Source: Iris pallida (lineage: Eukaryota > Streptophyta > Magnoliopsida > Asparagales > Iridaceae). From it: DNA of 64,000 bases. Positions 35,290 through 45,980 of this stretch are shown in pieces (the first letter of the stretch is position 1; each line of letters begins with the position of its first letter). The stretch is from NCBI GenBank assembly GCA_029216955.1, contig JANAVB010003400.1:15358731-15422730 (forward strand), in the 5' to 3' direction. The notes beneath the pieces were generated by a model. The model saw only the letters and a program-made list of their open reading frames with translations, ran no database searches and was not told the origin of the DNA. Position numbers and translations under genes: made by a program.

Positions 35290-35562
35290 ATGGCTTACTA
35301 TGTTGTCCTGAAGGGAAGAAATCCGGGTGTTTATACCAAGTGGGCCCAATGCTATTATCAAGTCCATGGGTACAAAGGTGCTTGCTATTTCAAATGTCAA
35401 GATAGGGAAGAAGCTTTTGGATACTTCCAAAAGCCGATATATGCAGAACCGCATACTCCCACACCTCAAGTTGCCCCTACGCAGACCACTAGAACGTATG
35501 ATGTTTGGGTTTTGGGAGTAATTTGTGTTTTTATTATCCTGTTGTATAAATTAATCTTCTAG
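35290..35562 (+). CDS. RNase H1 N-terminal (viroplasmin-like) domain protein with C-terminal membrane anchor, 90 aa
   Basis: Begins ACCATGGC, a good start context, 306 bp after the Myb-like stop. A TTGCAG acceptor-like site lies 14 nt upstream. Residues 2-46 match the small domain at the N-terminus of eukaryotic RNase H1, also called the caulimovirus viroplasmin fold: YYVVLKGRNPGVY, W18, C21, QVHGYKGA, F34 and REEAFGYF. In RNase H1 it binds RNA/DNA hybrids. Residues 47-70 are a Pro/Thr-rich linker. Residues 72-90 (VWVLGVICVFIILLYKLIF) form one hydrophobic segment ending the protein, as in tail-anchored membrane proteins. There is no RNase H catalytic domain. I know no named family with this layout. 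It could be a terminal exon of a longer spliced gene. Confidence 0.7.
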   Translation: MAYYVVLKGRNPGVYTKWAQCYYQVHGYKGACYFKCQDREEAFGYFQKPIYAEPHTPTPQVAPTQTTRTYDVWVLGVICVFIILLYKLIF

Positions 35563-36011
35563 AAGCAACAGTCACCAGTGAACTAGTACTGAACTTTTGT
35601 ACTATCTGCACTTTCATTTTGTTTGCAGGTTTCAACCCTGTTGTGGGGTTTTGCATTTAAGTTCTTTGAAGATATTTTGTATCTAAGTTTCCTATTGGTA
35701 TTATATTTTATTTGCAGGTTTCTTTTAAGCTCTTCATTGTTATTTTGGGTGCAGTTTCCCTCATGATATTTTCTCATTAAGCTCTTCATTGTTCTTTTGG
35801 GTGCAGTTCCTCTCATTAAGCTCTTCATTGTTCTTTGTGTTTTGCATTTACTGTTTTTTCTGTGGAAGCATTTTCTTATTTGGCAGGTTTCAAATTGTTT
35901 TCTATGATAACATTACATGTCTCATGACTTTTCTAACAACAGTGCTGCCAATTGTGTGGGCAATCATTTAACTATTTTCTTTTATTTTATTTGATCTTGT
36001 ACTTTGCTAAT

Positions 36012-36681
36012 AGGCTGTGATGATGGGGCAATTATGAGATAGTTCATAACTACATTACTAGTGAGATTGGTGGCATTCCCTTGGGAGTGTGATGGGTGGA
36101 AGAGGTACTTTGTTGCATTCCCCATCACATGATATACAAAGGTTGAAGAGGTAACCATATTCGCTAGTTTTCAATGAGGAATCTGCTGTACTCTGAGCCT
36201 ATATATTATTTTTCATATTTTCCTATTTTTCACATGTTACTCTTCAATTTTCTTATCTGCCTGCTATCTGTTTTTCTTACTATGCTTCTGTACTTGAATA
36301 CAGAACTGGCAATTTTCTTATCTGCCTGCTATGTTTCAAATTGTTTTCCTAATTTTTAACATGTTACTCTTCAATTTTCTTATCTGCCTGCTATCTTTTT
36401 TCTTACTATGCATCTGTACTTGAATACAGAACTGGCAATTGGTTTGTCATTCATTATTAAAACTTCTTTCAAATGGTTTTCTATACTACTGTCCAATGGC
36501 TGTGAGGATGCGTCAATTATGAGATATTTCATAACTACATTACTAGTGAGATTGGTGGCATTCCCTTGGGAGTGTGATGGGTGGAAGAGGTACTTTGTTG
36601 CATTCCCCATCGCATGGTATACAAGGGTTGAAGAGGTAACCATATTCGCTATGAGGAATCTGCTGTACTCTGAGCCTGTAT
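36012..36681. repeat. Duplicated segments in the 3' part of the Harbinger-like element
   Basis: A block of about 170 bp starting GGCTGTGATGATGGGGCAAT (36012) recurs at 36498 with few changes. A shorter block with CTTATCTGCCTGCTAT recurs at 36252, 36315 and 36379. A third partial copy of the first block lies near 36972. No ORF is conserved between copies, so this looks non-coding. Confidence 0.8.
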
Positions 36682-37564
36682 TATATAGCTTCTTGTTTCT
36701 TTGTTGATACCGGTTTTGATCTACAAATGATGGCTTTACTTGCCACTGTCACCTGGATTGTCTTTTACTGGATTTGTTCTTTAAGAAATCACATGTAATC
36801 TTCATATTTTCTATCTAATCTTGTTACTACACTTCTTGGACTTGAGTACAGTTCTGCCAATCGTGTGGCCAACTATGGGGGCCAGCTGCTGCTCTCAATG
36901 TTGAGTACAATTTTTTCAGTTGTATGATAATATTGTCTAATAATTTTGTCTGATAATATTGTATCATAGTAGGCTGTGATGACGGAGCCAGGATCTTCAC
37001 ATGATGTAGGAAGGTTGAAGAGCACCATCTATGTTCGTTTTGTAATGGTTCCGAAAGCTGAGCCTATTGTTATTTATTTTTTGGTTTCGTGAACACTTTG
37101 GTTTTACAAATGATGGTTGGTGTTGCCAGATGGGCCCTGGAATGATGGAATTATTTTGTGCACTTCAATTAACTTTTTGTGAAAGTGGCAGTATCAATAT
37201 CTTCAATCTCTGTTGGATATTCTTGTATTAAATTTTTATCTTTTCATGTTCTATTTTTCTGGAAAAATATTTACTTTCTAAATTTTGGCTGCTCAGATTA
37301 TCTATCAGTGGCAAGTGGTAAGATGACCACTTTCATATGTGGTAAGCCTAACCAATATCAAAGTTTGCAAGCCAAACAATGGATTTGGTTGAAGTGTAGT
37401 TCCTAGCCATTTTCATGTTGGCTATCCAAACAATGGATTTGGATTTGTACAGGATTCAATACCAAAATCCTACTTACCAAACAAGAAATCTGAATTTTCA
37501 ATTCCATGATTCCAGCTGGAATTCAAGTCTGGATTTATAATTCCAAATCCACAATGACTTCCCA

Positions 37565-37591
37565 CCCACTTCCCATTTACCAAACAGACCC
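37565..37591 (-). repeat. Right TIR of the Harbinger-like element
   Basis: 27 bp, exact inverted copy of the left TIR. Followed by TAA at 37592-37594. Confidence 0.9.
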
Positions 37592-37594
37592 TAA

Positions 37595-38630
37595 TAGTAT
37601 AGTTTAATGTGATAATAATGGAAGGGGGAAGTTCTTGTTCTCACGTGGATCAAAGAAAGAGAATAGAGGTCCATCCCATAATTTAGATTCCTAGATTAAG
37701 AATTTGGAAGCTTATTTGGTTAATAGTAAGATCAACTTCTAGATCAGGCTAATCCATCCATAAGAGCTATAAGTTAGACCTGAAATTTTTTAGATTCAGA
37801 ACGTAAAAAATCATTTTGTACAATAATATGTCTCAATTTGGAGCCTCACTTTTAATATTCTAGATTTTACATTATTTTTTTACCATATTAATTTTTGACC
37901 ACATGTTCTTTGGGACCAAAGCTCATTTTATCATTTTCTACTATTTCCATACAGACCCACCCCATTCTAGATTTTTTTTTTTTGGTTATAAATTTGGGCA
38001 TAAAGATGTATTTTGGAGCTCCATCTGGGAGTGGTTTTGTGATAGGAAGGGAAAAATATTTTCTTTTTCTTTTTCATAGAAATGAAAAATTAAATTTTTT
38101 GTGACGTTTTTTTTCTTTTGTTTGGTAAAATAAGATAAGCATTAAGAAAAACTATTTAATTTTTCTTCCAGTATTTGGTTAAAAAAAGAAAGAAAAAAAA
38201 TATGAATGTTTCAATAATATTCTTGTATTTTAAAATTAAAATAACAACATAGAAATCCAAAAGTAATGGTTAAATAGAGAACAACACATTTGAATAGGGT
38301 CATTGGTGTCCTAAATTTTCGTAATAGAAAATAAATCCTATAGGTTCCGAGAAACTATAAATTTTTTTTTCCTTTGTCAGGAGAATAGTACCTAAGTGTT
38401 GGAGTTTTTTCTTATACTTATGAAGGTGTCCCCCCTTGAGAGCGAGAAATATAAATACTCCAAGTGAGTATCTCAATATAATACCATGTTTGGTGTTGAG
38501 AGATACACATGGGGTGGTGGCCCACGAGATGGGTGTCATGTTGGATGTTTTCCTAGTATGATTAAGTTTAAACTCTTCAAGGAAGAATTTATGTTTTTTG
38601 TCACACTATTGAAAAAAATCCTTGTGGAGC
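37595..38630. other. No gene recognised
   Basis: AT-rich DNA between the Harbinger-like element and the next LTR. Short ORFs only. Confidence 0.4.
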
Positions 38631-39820
38631 TGTCATGAGCCACACCCGGAGGATCGGGCACGAGTACGTGGAAACACGTCAAGCCTATCCAACTTCTCAA
38701 AACAAATCCTAGAAGCACCATATTCACCATCCAACCTTCAAGAACCATTTTCAACACCTTCAAATCCATCAAAAAAGGGTTAACAAGTAAGCAAAGCAAG
38801 AAAGTTGGGATCTTGGATAAGGAGAAGCACCCATAACCCATATAACAAATAATTTCGGTAAAGATTCTATCATTTTTCATCTCAAACCTCGTGCTTATAA
38901 TTCTATAGAAAATATGATTTTAATATCATATAAATTATATATTGATGTCTTTTATCCTATATTTTTTATCTTTAGAAGTTGCATGTTAGATTGTTGAAAA
39001 ATATATTGTTGAAAAATTGGGTTATGGTAGAGCTAGTTTTGAGCACCATTATGTAAAACTTTAGAAAATTGTTAGAATTTTTCAAAATTGAACTTCATGT
39101 AGGTTTATTATTGTAAAATATAATTTTTAAACATATTTTTATGATTTTATCATTTTAGATCTGATCGAAAAAATAGGGATCAAAATACTAGCTTTTTGGG
39201 TAAGTTGCTAACATAGAATAGTTAAAAGTTAGTAATTAATTTGGCCATTGAATCCAAGTATTTTCTGAAAATAATCAGAATAAATTATGTTTAAAAATAT
39301 TTTTTTCATGTATTTAAGTTATATTGGAAGTTTGGAGATGATCCGGACAAGTTTTGGGTAGACTAGCTAACATAGAAGTCAACTAGCCATGAATTTTTCT
39401 TAAATTCTAAATCTAGAATTCAGAGGTTAATTTCATATAAATTATATTTAAATCATTATTTTTATGACTTTAGATGATTTATATGCATTCCCTTGAAATA
39501 AGGGCTTAACCGAGAATTTTGGAAGTCGAAAACCGTAAAACTAGGTCTCGATGTCTCATAGAAACATGTGTGTTGTTGTGTACGAATTTAATTGTCCCTG
39601 AGGTACTTGGACATGGTTATGTATGGTTAGTAATAGTAATTTAAATAATTTATTCATATTACAAGTTTCTTGTTTAAATACTTAAAGTAGTTAATTAAAT
39701 GTTTAGGATCATTGAATTCAGGAGACCTTGACACGGGAGCGACATTATATCCTCACACTGCAGAATCGGGCAAGTACACCTTACCAAGTTTTTCAATTCA
39801 TATAACATGATGCTTATTTT
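38631..39820 (+). mobile_element. Start of an old LTR element (hosts two later insertions)
   Basis: TGTCATGAGCCACACCCGG resembles chromovirus LTR termini. A leader-like stretch follows (38690-38890). The element is cut at 39820 by the Tork-like insertion, resumes at 45530-45980, is cut again by the Tekay element, and probably continues at 63338. End of LTR, PBS and TSD are not resolved. Confidence 0.4.
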
Positions 39821-40599
39821 TGTTGGAGTGGGTGGGGTTCCCAACCTATGTGGAGAAGACCCCGGAGTGTGACGAGCGCCGTTCGTGTGTCGAAGAAGCT
39901 CGGGAAGTAGACGACGCGGAGTCGCTGCTGCTGTTGGTGACCCAGAAGGAGGTTCTGGAACGGGGCAGCCGAGTTCGGGCCGAACTCGGTCTGGCCATTC
40001 CAGAATTGTGGCGCTAGGTTCTGTTTGCTCGACACAGAGTTCTGGCCGAACTCTGTGTCGTCGGGGCTGATGCAGGAATTTGGATGAGTTTTTATCATTG
40101 GATCTAATCCAACGGTCCAGGTTGGCTTCGGGATTAGGGAAGTTAAGTTGGGATTTCCAAACCCTAATTCATATCGCAAAGACAACACAACTTTGAGAGA
40201 GGAAGGAGGTAAGAGTGCCATTACAACTTCGGAAGAGAAGACGGAGGATTGAAGGTCGTTTTCGAAGGAGATCGTGTTTCGGGTAATCTCTACTCGTCGT
40301 TCTCGCTCTTCGTAGCCTTATAATCATTGTTCTTACTTCTGAGTGTTGTGGGGATCCGATTTGGATCGGGAGGAGTTTGTAGAGGGTGTAATTCTTCTAT
40401 TCCATTAGTGGAGGCTTCTCAGGGTTGGACTCCGATCGTCCCGTGGTTTTTTTCTCGCAAGGGTTTTCCACGTCAAAAATTCTCTGTGTCTGCGTGGATT
40501 ATTTTGTGTGGTTGTTTTTGGGTTCGTGCGTTGTATTGCTCGATCCTCTCGCAGGTACTCTCCAGTTTGGGGAAAGGTTTCCGCGTTTCTTTCCTAACA
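39821..40599 (+). repeat. 5' LTR of the Tork-like element
   Basis: 779 bp, TGTTGGAGTGGGTGGGG to TTCCTAACA. Contains two hairpin-forming palindromes (39969-39989 and 40031-40059). Confidence 0.92.
40031..40059. repeat. 12-bp perfect hairpin in the Tork LTR
   Basis: GACACAGAGTTC and GAACTCTGTGTC are exact reverse complements around a 5-nt loop. The 3' LTR copy has two substitutions. Confidence 0.9.
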
Positions 40600-40602
40600 G
40601 AG

Positions 40603-40614
40603 TGGTATCAGAGC
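40603..40614 (+). other. Primer-binding site of the Tork-like element
   Basis: TGGTATCAGAGC, exact initiator tRNA-Met type PBS, four nucleotides from the LTR end. Confidence 0.95.
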
Positions 40615-40671
40615 CAGGTTCTGGAGTTCAGAAGGAGTGTCAGTAGTTGACAGAGAAACCAGAGAGGAGAG

Positions 40672-41066
40672 ATGGACGTGAAGCCGGTGCGCATGGTGAA
40701 CCTGAACGGCACCAATTATCACTTTTGGTGGAGCAAGATGAAAGATTTGCTATTTGTCAAGAAGCTGCATCTACCCGTGTTTGCGTCCGAGAAGCCTAGT
40801 GATAAATCCGAGGAGGACTGGACATTCGAGCACATACAGGTGTGTGGGTACATACAGCAGTTTGTAGACGAGAACGTGTACAACCACGTTGCCAATATTG
40901 AGCACGCGAAGACGTTGTGGGATAAGCTGGAATCCTTGTATGCGAAGAAGACCGGGGTAAACAAGTTGTTCCTGATCCGGACGATGATGGGTCTGCGATA
41001 CAAGGATGGGGCGTCTATTTCGGATCACTTGAGTGAGTTCCAGAGCGTGGTTGACCAGCTATCTTT
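40672..41066 (+). pseudogene. Gag N-terminal part, Tork-like element
   Basis: ATG at 40672, 58 nt after the PBS. It opens MDVKPVRMVNLNGTNY and continues with the copia gag fold (WWSKMKDLL, AKTLWDKLESLYAKK, LFLIRTMMGLRY, ISDHLSEFQSVVDQL). The frame is lost near 41060 by what looks like a 1-nt deletion. The frame then runs to a stop at 41154, while gag homology continues in the frame starting at 41067. Gag forms the virus-like particle. The break falls inside the gag fold, before the zinc knuckle, so it is unlikely to be programmed frameshifting. Confidence 0.88.
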
Positions 41067-43872
41067 ATGGGAGTCAAGTTCGACGATGAAGTTCAGGGAC
41101 TGTGGCTGCTGTGTACATTGCCAGACTCGTGGGAGACCGTACGAGTATCTATGATCGCTTCTGCTCCAGAGGGCGTGGTCAGTCTGGAGTTTGCCAAGAG
41201 CGGGGTATTGAATGAAGAGATGCGGAGACGTTCTCAGGGCACTTCATCTACATCCCATCACTCAGAGGCATTAGTTTCAGAGAGCCGCGAAAGGGGCAAA
41301 AGCAGGGGTCCAGGTGGTGGCAGAGACAAGAGCAGGGGGAAGTCCAAGGGTCGGTACGAGGACTCAGAGTGTTACCATTGCGGTAAGAAGGGCCATATCA
41401 AGCGGAATTGTTTCGCTTGGAAGAGAGAGAAGAAGGGCGACAAGAGGAAGCAGGAAGAGAACACTACAGCGACGGCCTCGATGCATGGAGGTGATGTGAT
41501 CGTCGTAGGTGATAAGGTCATTACTAACCTCGCCTGCGATGACAATTCTTGGCTGGTGGACTCGGAGGCTTTAGCACATGTATCTCACAACAGGGCACTA
41601 TTTGCCACTTACACAACAGACGACTGTGGAGTGTTGAAGATGGGCAACGGAGATGTGTCGAAGGCGATTGCCGTTGGAGATGTGCATTTGAGAACGAAGA
41701 CGGGTGCGGTTCTTGTTCTCAAGGATGTTCGTCATGTCCCTGATATCCGTTTCAACCTGGTGTCGGTTGGAAGGTTGGATGACGAGGGATTCTTCAGTCT
41801 CTTCGGGAACAGTCAGCGGAAGCTTTCCAGGGGTTCGTTGGTTATTGCCAGAGGAAGCAAGAAGTCCGGTCTCTACTATATGGAGGGGAGCGCACAGGGG
41901 GCACAGGAGGTGAACGCAGTCAGTGATGCGTCTACCGAGTTGTGGCATAGGCGGCTCGGCCATATCAGTGAGAAGGAGATGAGCTACTTGGTGAACAGGA
42001 AGGTGATTCCGAGGCTCAGGTCTACAAAGTTGGAGAAATGCATGCACTGTTTAGCTGGGAAGCAAAATAGGGTGTCTTTCCAAAGTCACCCAAGTTCGAG
42101 AAAGCCGGCGTTGCTCGAGTTGATTCACTCGGATGTCTGCGGTCCTATGAAGGTAAAATCTCTTGGTGGTGCTTCTTACTTTGTAACCTTTATTGATGAC
42201 TATTCCAGGAAGGTTTGGGTCTATGCCTTAAAGACCAAGGATCAGGTGCTACCTACTTTCAAGGAGTTTCAGGCCTCTGTTGAAAGGGAGACGGACAAGA
42301 AGTTGTTGTGTGTTCGGTCCGACAATGGCGGCGAATACATCGGTCCCTTTGATGCGTATTACAGAGAGCAAGGGATACGACACCAGAAGACTTCGCCCAA
42401 GACACCTCAGCTCAATGGTGTAGCGGAGCGCATGAACAGGACACTGATGAAGAGGGTGCGATGTTTGCTGTCAGAAGCAAACTTGCCGGGCAGTTACTGG
42501 GGTGAGGCTCTTCTCACAGCTGCTTATGTTATTAATTTGTCTCCTAGTGCTCTTTTGCAGGGTGATGTGCCTGACAAAGTATGGTACGGCAAAGAGTCGT
42601 CATACAATCACCTGCGGGCGTTTGGATGTAAGGCCTTCGTGCATGTACCGAAGGATAAGAGGACCAAACTTGAGCCGAAGATGAGGCGATACGTCTTTGT
42701 CGGCTATGGTCGGGATGAGTTTGGCTATAGACTCTACGACCCAGTGGAAGGAAATCTCTACAGAAGCAGGGACGTGGTGTTCATCGAGGATCAGACCATG
42801 ACCAACACTCAGGATTCCGAGACGCCTTCTGAGGCTGAGGAATTGCCTGAGTTAGAGTCATTTCGCTTCGAGCAGTTTCCAGAGGACATCGCAGAGGATC
42901 CAGTTATGGGGGAGCCAGTACATGGAGTAGCTCCCAACCTTGATCATCAGCCTGCTGATGGTGGTCAGGGTGTCCCTCAGGAGGATGAGCATGCCGGAGA
43001 GGCAGTTCCTGAAGGGGAGGAGGCTGTCGGTATACAGCCAGCACCAGTGGCTCCACTGAGGAGAAGTGACATGGATCGTCAACCATCTACGAGATACTCA
43101 CCAGATGAGTATGTGCTATTGACTGACGGGAGAGAGCCCGAAATTTTTGCAGAGGCTATGGAAGACGAACACAGGCAGGAGTGGATGGAGGCTATGCAGG
43201 AGGAGATGAGTTCCTTGCACACCAATTCCACTTATGATCTGGTGCGGTTGCCAAAGGGCAAGAAGGCTTTGAAGAATCGATGGGTGTTTAGAGTGAAGCA
43301 GACGGATGATGCTACTCGCCCTCGATACAAAGCGAGGCTGGTAGTCAAAGGCTACGGTCAGCGGAAAGGCGTGGATTATGATGAGATCTTTTCGTCTGTC
43401 GTCAAGCATTCGTCTATTCGGGTGGTGCTAGCATTAGCAGCCAGTCTCGACTTGGAGGTCGAGCAGATGGACGTGAAGACGGCATTCCTCCACGGTGATC
43501 TTGAGGAGGAGTTGTACATGGAGCAGCCAGAGGGATTCTGTGAGAAGGGCAAGTCACATTTGGTCTGCCGGTTGAGGAAGAGCTTGTATGGTCTGAAGCA
43601 GGCTCCGAGGCAGTGGTACAGGAAGTTTGAGTCGTTTATGGGGGAGCATGGTTATGCACGGACGACGTCGGATCATTGTACATTTGTGAGGTATTTTGCC
43701 GAGGATGATTTCATCATTTTGTTGCTCTATGTTGATGATATGCTATTAGTGGGTCGGAATGCCACTAGGATAGCAGAGTTGAAGTGCCAGCTGGACGCGG
43801 CCTTCTCTATGAAGGATTTGGGCGCAGCGAAGACTATTATTGGGATGGATATCAGCCGAGAGAGAGAGAGTC
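41067..43872 (+). pseudogene. Gag C-terminus, protease, integrase and RT of the Tork-like element
   Basis: One long open frame (to 43952, 961 aa). Zinc knuckle CYHCGKKGHIKRNC at residues 102-115. Protease motif at 164-168 reads VDSEA instead of the catalytic D-S/T-G-A. Integrase has an HHCC region from LWHRRLGHIS to CMHC, then the DDE residues in HSDVCGP, RSDNGGEY and QLNGVAERMNR. RT has FRVKQTDDATRP, YKARLVVKGYGQ, DVKTAFLHGDLEEELYMEQPEG and YVDD at 888-891. The frame ends when a GAGAGAGAGAG tract near 43857-43870 has slipped. Apart from the two frameshifts and the Gly-to-Glu protease change, the polyprotein looks fresh. Confidence 0.92.
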
Positions 43873-44701
43873 CAAGCTGCTACACTTGTCCCAAACGAAG
43901 TACATTCACCGGGTACTTCAGCGTTTCGGGATGGACGGGTCGAAGAAAGTGAGTTCCCCCCTCGCGGCTCACTTTAAGCTCACTGAGGAACAGTGTCCAT
44001 CTATTGAGGACGAAAAGGAAGATATGGAGCGGGTTCCATATGCCTCAGCTGTGGGAAGCCTGATGTATGCCATGGTGTGTACGAGGCCAGATATTGCTCA
44101 TGAAGTTGGTACGGTTAGCAGGTATCTTTCAAATCCTGAAAGGGTACATTGGAGTGCGGTCAAGTGGATTCTACGATATCTTCAGGGCACTGCTGGTTGG
44201 AGACTTTTCTTTGGTGGTGACGAGCTGAAACTGGTTGGGTATACCGACGCTGATATGGCTGGAGATGTAGACACGAGGCGATCGACTTCGGGCTACGTGA
44301 TGATGTTTGCGGGAGGAGCGGTGTTGTGGCAGTCGCGGTTGCAGAAGTGTGTTGCCTTGTCGACGATAGAGGCAGAGTATATTGCGGCGACGGAGGCTTG
44401 CAAGGAGCTGTTGTGGATGAAGAAGCTGTTGCAGAAAATGGGACTGAAGCAAGAGCAGTATACTTTGCTTTGCGACAGTCAGAGCGCTATCCACCTTGTG
44501 AAGAATCAGACGTTTCATAGCCGGTCTAAGCACATCGAGACCCGGTATCATTGGATACGGGATATGGTTGAGAAGAAGGACGCGGAGCTTGAGAAGGTTC
44601 ATACAGATGACAACGGAGCTGATATGTTCACGAAGATTCTACCAAGGGGAAAGTTTGAGTACTGCAGGCAGATCGTCGGGATGACGATATCCTCCCCATA
44701 G
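43873..44701 (+). pseudogene. RT end and RNase H of the Tork-like element
   Basis: Continues in another frame (open from 43784) with LSQTKYIHRVLQRFGM, then copia RNase H: YTDADMAGD, RRSTSGYVMMF, STIEAEYIAATEA, CDSQSAIHL and HIETRYHWIRD. Stop TAG at 44699-44701 is followed by the polypurine tract. RNase H would remove the RNA template during reverse transcription. Confidence 0.92.
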
Positions 44702-44718
44702 TTATGAAGGGGGAGATT

Positions 44719-45524
44719 TGTTGGAGTGGGTGGGGTTCCCAACCTATGTGGAGAAGACCCCGGAGTGCGACGAGCGCCGTTCGTGTGTCGAAGAAGCTCG
44801 GGAAGTAGGCGACACGGAGTCGCTGCTGCTGTTGGTGACCCAGAAGGAGGTTCTGGAACGGGGCAGCCGAGTTCGGGCCGAACTCGGTCTCAGGCCGAGT
44901 TCTGGCCGAACTCGGTCTGGCCATTCCAGAATTGTGGCGCTAGGTTCTGTTTGCTCGACACAGAGTTCTAGCCGAACTCTGTATCGTCGGGGCTGATGCG
45001 GGAATTTGGATGAGTTTTCATCATTGGATCTAATCCAATGGTCCAGGTTGGCTTCGGGATTAGGGAGTTAAGTTGGGATTTTCAAACCCTAATTCATATC
45101 GCAAAGGCAACACAACTTTGAGAGAGGAAAGAGGCAAGAGTGCCATTACAACTTCGGAAGAGAAGACGGAGGATTGAAGGTCGTTTTCGAAGGAGATCGT
45201 GTTTCAGGTAATCTCTACTCGTCGTTCTCGCTCTTCGTAGCCTTGTAATCATTGTTCTTACTTCTGAGTGTTGTGGAGATCCGATTTGGATCGGGAGGAG
45301 TTTGTAGAGGGTGTAATTCTTCTATTCCATTAGTGGAGGCTTCTCAGGGTTGGACTCCGATCGTCCCGTGGTTTTTTTTCCGCAAGGGTTTTCCACGTCA
45401 AAAATTCTCTGTGTCTGCGTGGATTGTTTTGTGTGGTTGTTTTTGGGTTCGTGAGTTGTATTGCTCGGTCCTCTCGTAGGTACTCTCCGGTTTGGGGAAA
45501 GGTTTCCGCGTTTCTTTCCCAATA
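44719..45524 (+). repeat. 3' LTR of the Tork-like element
   Basis: 806 bp. Carries an extra copy of the GGCCGAACTCGGTCT hairpin region near 44878-44920. Ends CCCAATA. Confidence 0.9.
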
Positions 45525-45529
45525 ATTTT

Positions 45530-45975
45530 ATCATAGATTCACATGATTCCTTAGCATTTATTTTGTTCTTTTTTATTAGAGACACTTGTCATCCCTGTAT
45601 TTGGTTTGGACATAATTGATTGTTGTACCTACGTGAGTGTTAGAAGCACGAGAACGATAATAAACACATGAATTTTTTTCCTCTATTTCGTTATTTGTGA
45701 CCTTGTGACCACTAAGGTCGGCTTATTTGATCGCCCTGTGACATCTATGGTCGGGTGAGTTTTTTCAGCTGTGGTTTACCTATAAGCTACTGTATTTATA
45801 GTCCGTCGTTATGCAGTTCATATGTAGTTAGTTGTTCTCATTCGTGTATTGACTGTAGTATAGGTTATGCTCTAGTTTATTTTTTCTTTCTTTATCACTA
45901 TCTATTTAAATGCTAAATTTTGATATACTCGACTTGTATATTATATATCTTGTTATGTCCCTCTGAGGGCCTAGT
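45530..45975 (+). mobile_element. Middle part of the old host LTR element
   Basis: Continuation of 38631-39820 between two insertions, ending in the GATCT duplicated by the Tekay element. No ORF recognised. Confidence 0.4.
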
Positions 45976-45980
45976 GATCT

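Larger units (their letters stand above)
31764..37591 (+). mobile_element. PIF/Harbinger-like element carrying two host-like ORFs
   Basis: Perfect 27-bp TIRs start GGGTCTGTTTGGTAAATGGG at 31764 and mirror at 37565-37591. The similarity continues beyond a short gap (TGTGGATTTGGA). TSD TAA at 31761-31763 and 37592-37594 fits the TWA duplications of PIF/Harbinger. Length 5828 bp. Contents in order: 243-bp tandem repeats, a two-exon Myb/SANT-like gene, a 90-aa RNase H1-N-like/transmembrane ORF, then duplicated non-coding segments. I see no DDE transposase on either strand, so movement would need a transposase supplied in trans. Confidence 0.85.
39821..45524 (+). mobile_element. Young Ty1/copia Tork-like (TNT1-type) element
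   Basis: Exact TSD ATTTT (39816-39820 and 45525-45529). LTRs 39821-40599 and 44719-45524 are nearly identical except for a 28-bp local duplication in the 3' copy. The 3' LTR ends TA instead of CA. Perfect PBS, polypurine tract GAAGGGGGAGATT, and all gag-pol domains are present in order. Two frameshifts and an altered protease motif make this copy defective. The gag style (NGTNYHFWWSKMKDLL) and domain order PR-IN-RT-RH suggest the Tork/TNT1 lineage. Confidence 0.92.

Noticed and set aside
41030..41160. Programmed ribosomal frameshift between gag and pol in the Tork-like element
   Set aside because: The shift falls within the gag fold, upstream of the zinc knuckle, where no gag-pol boundary exists. 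A 1-nt deletion is simpler.
40719..44602. Minus-strand ORFs up to 149 aa across the Tork-like gag-pol
   Set aside because: Antisense shadows of the polyprotein.
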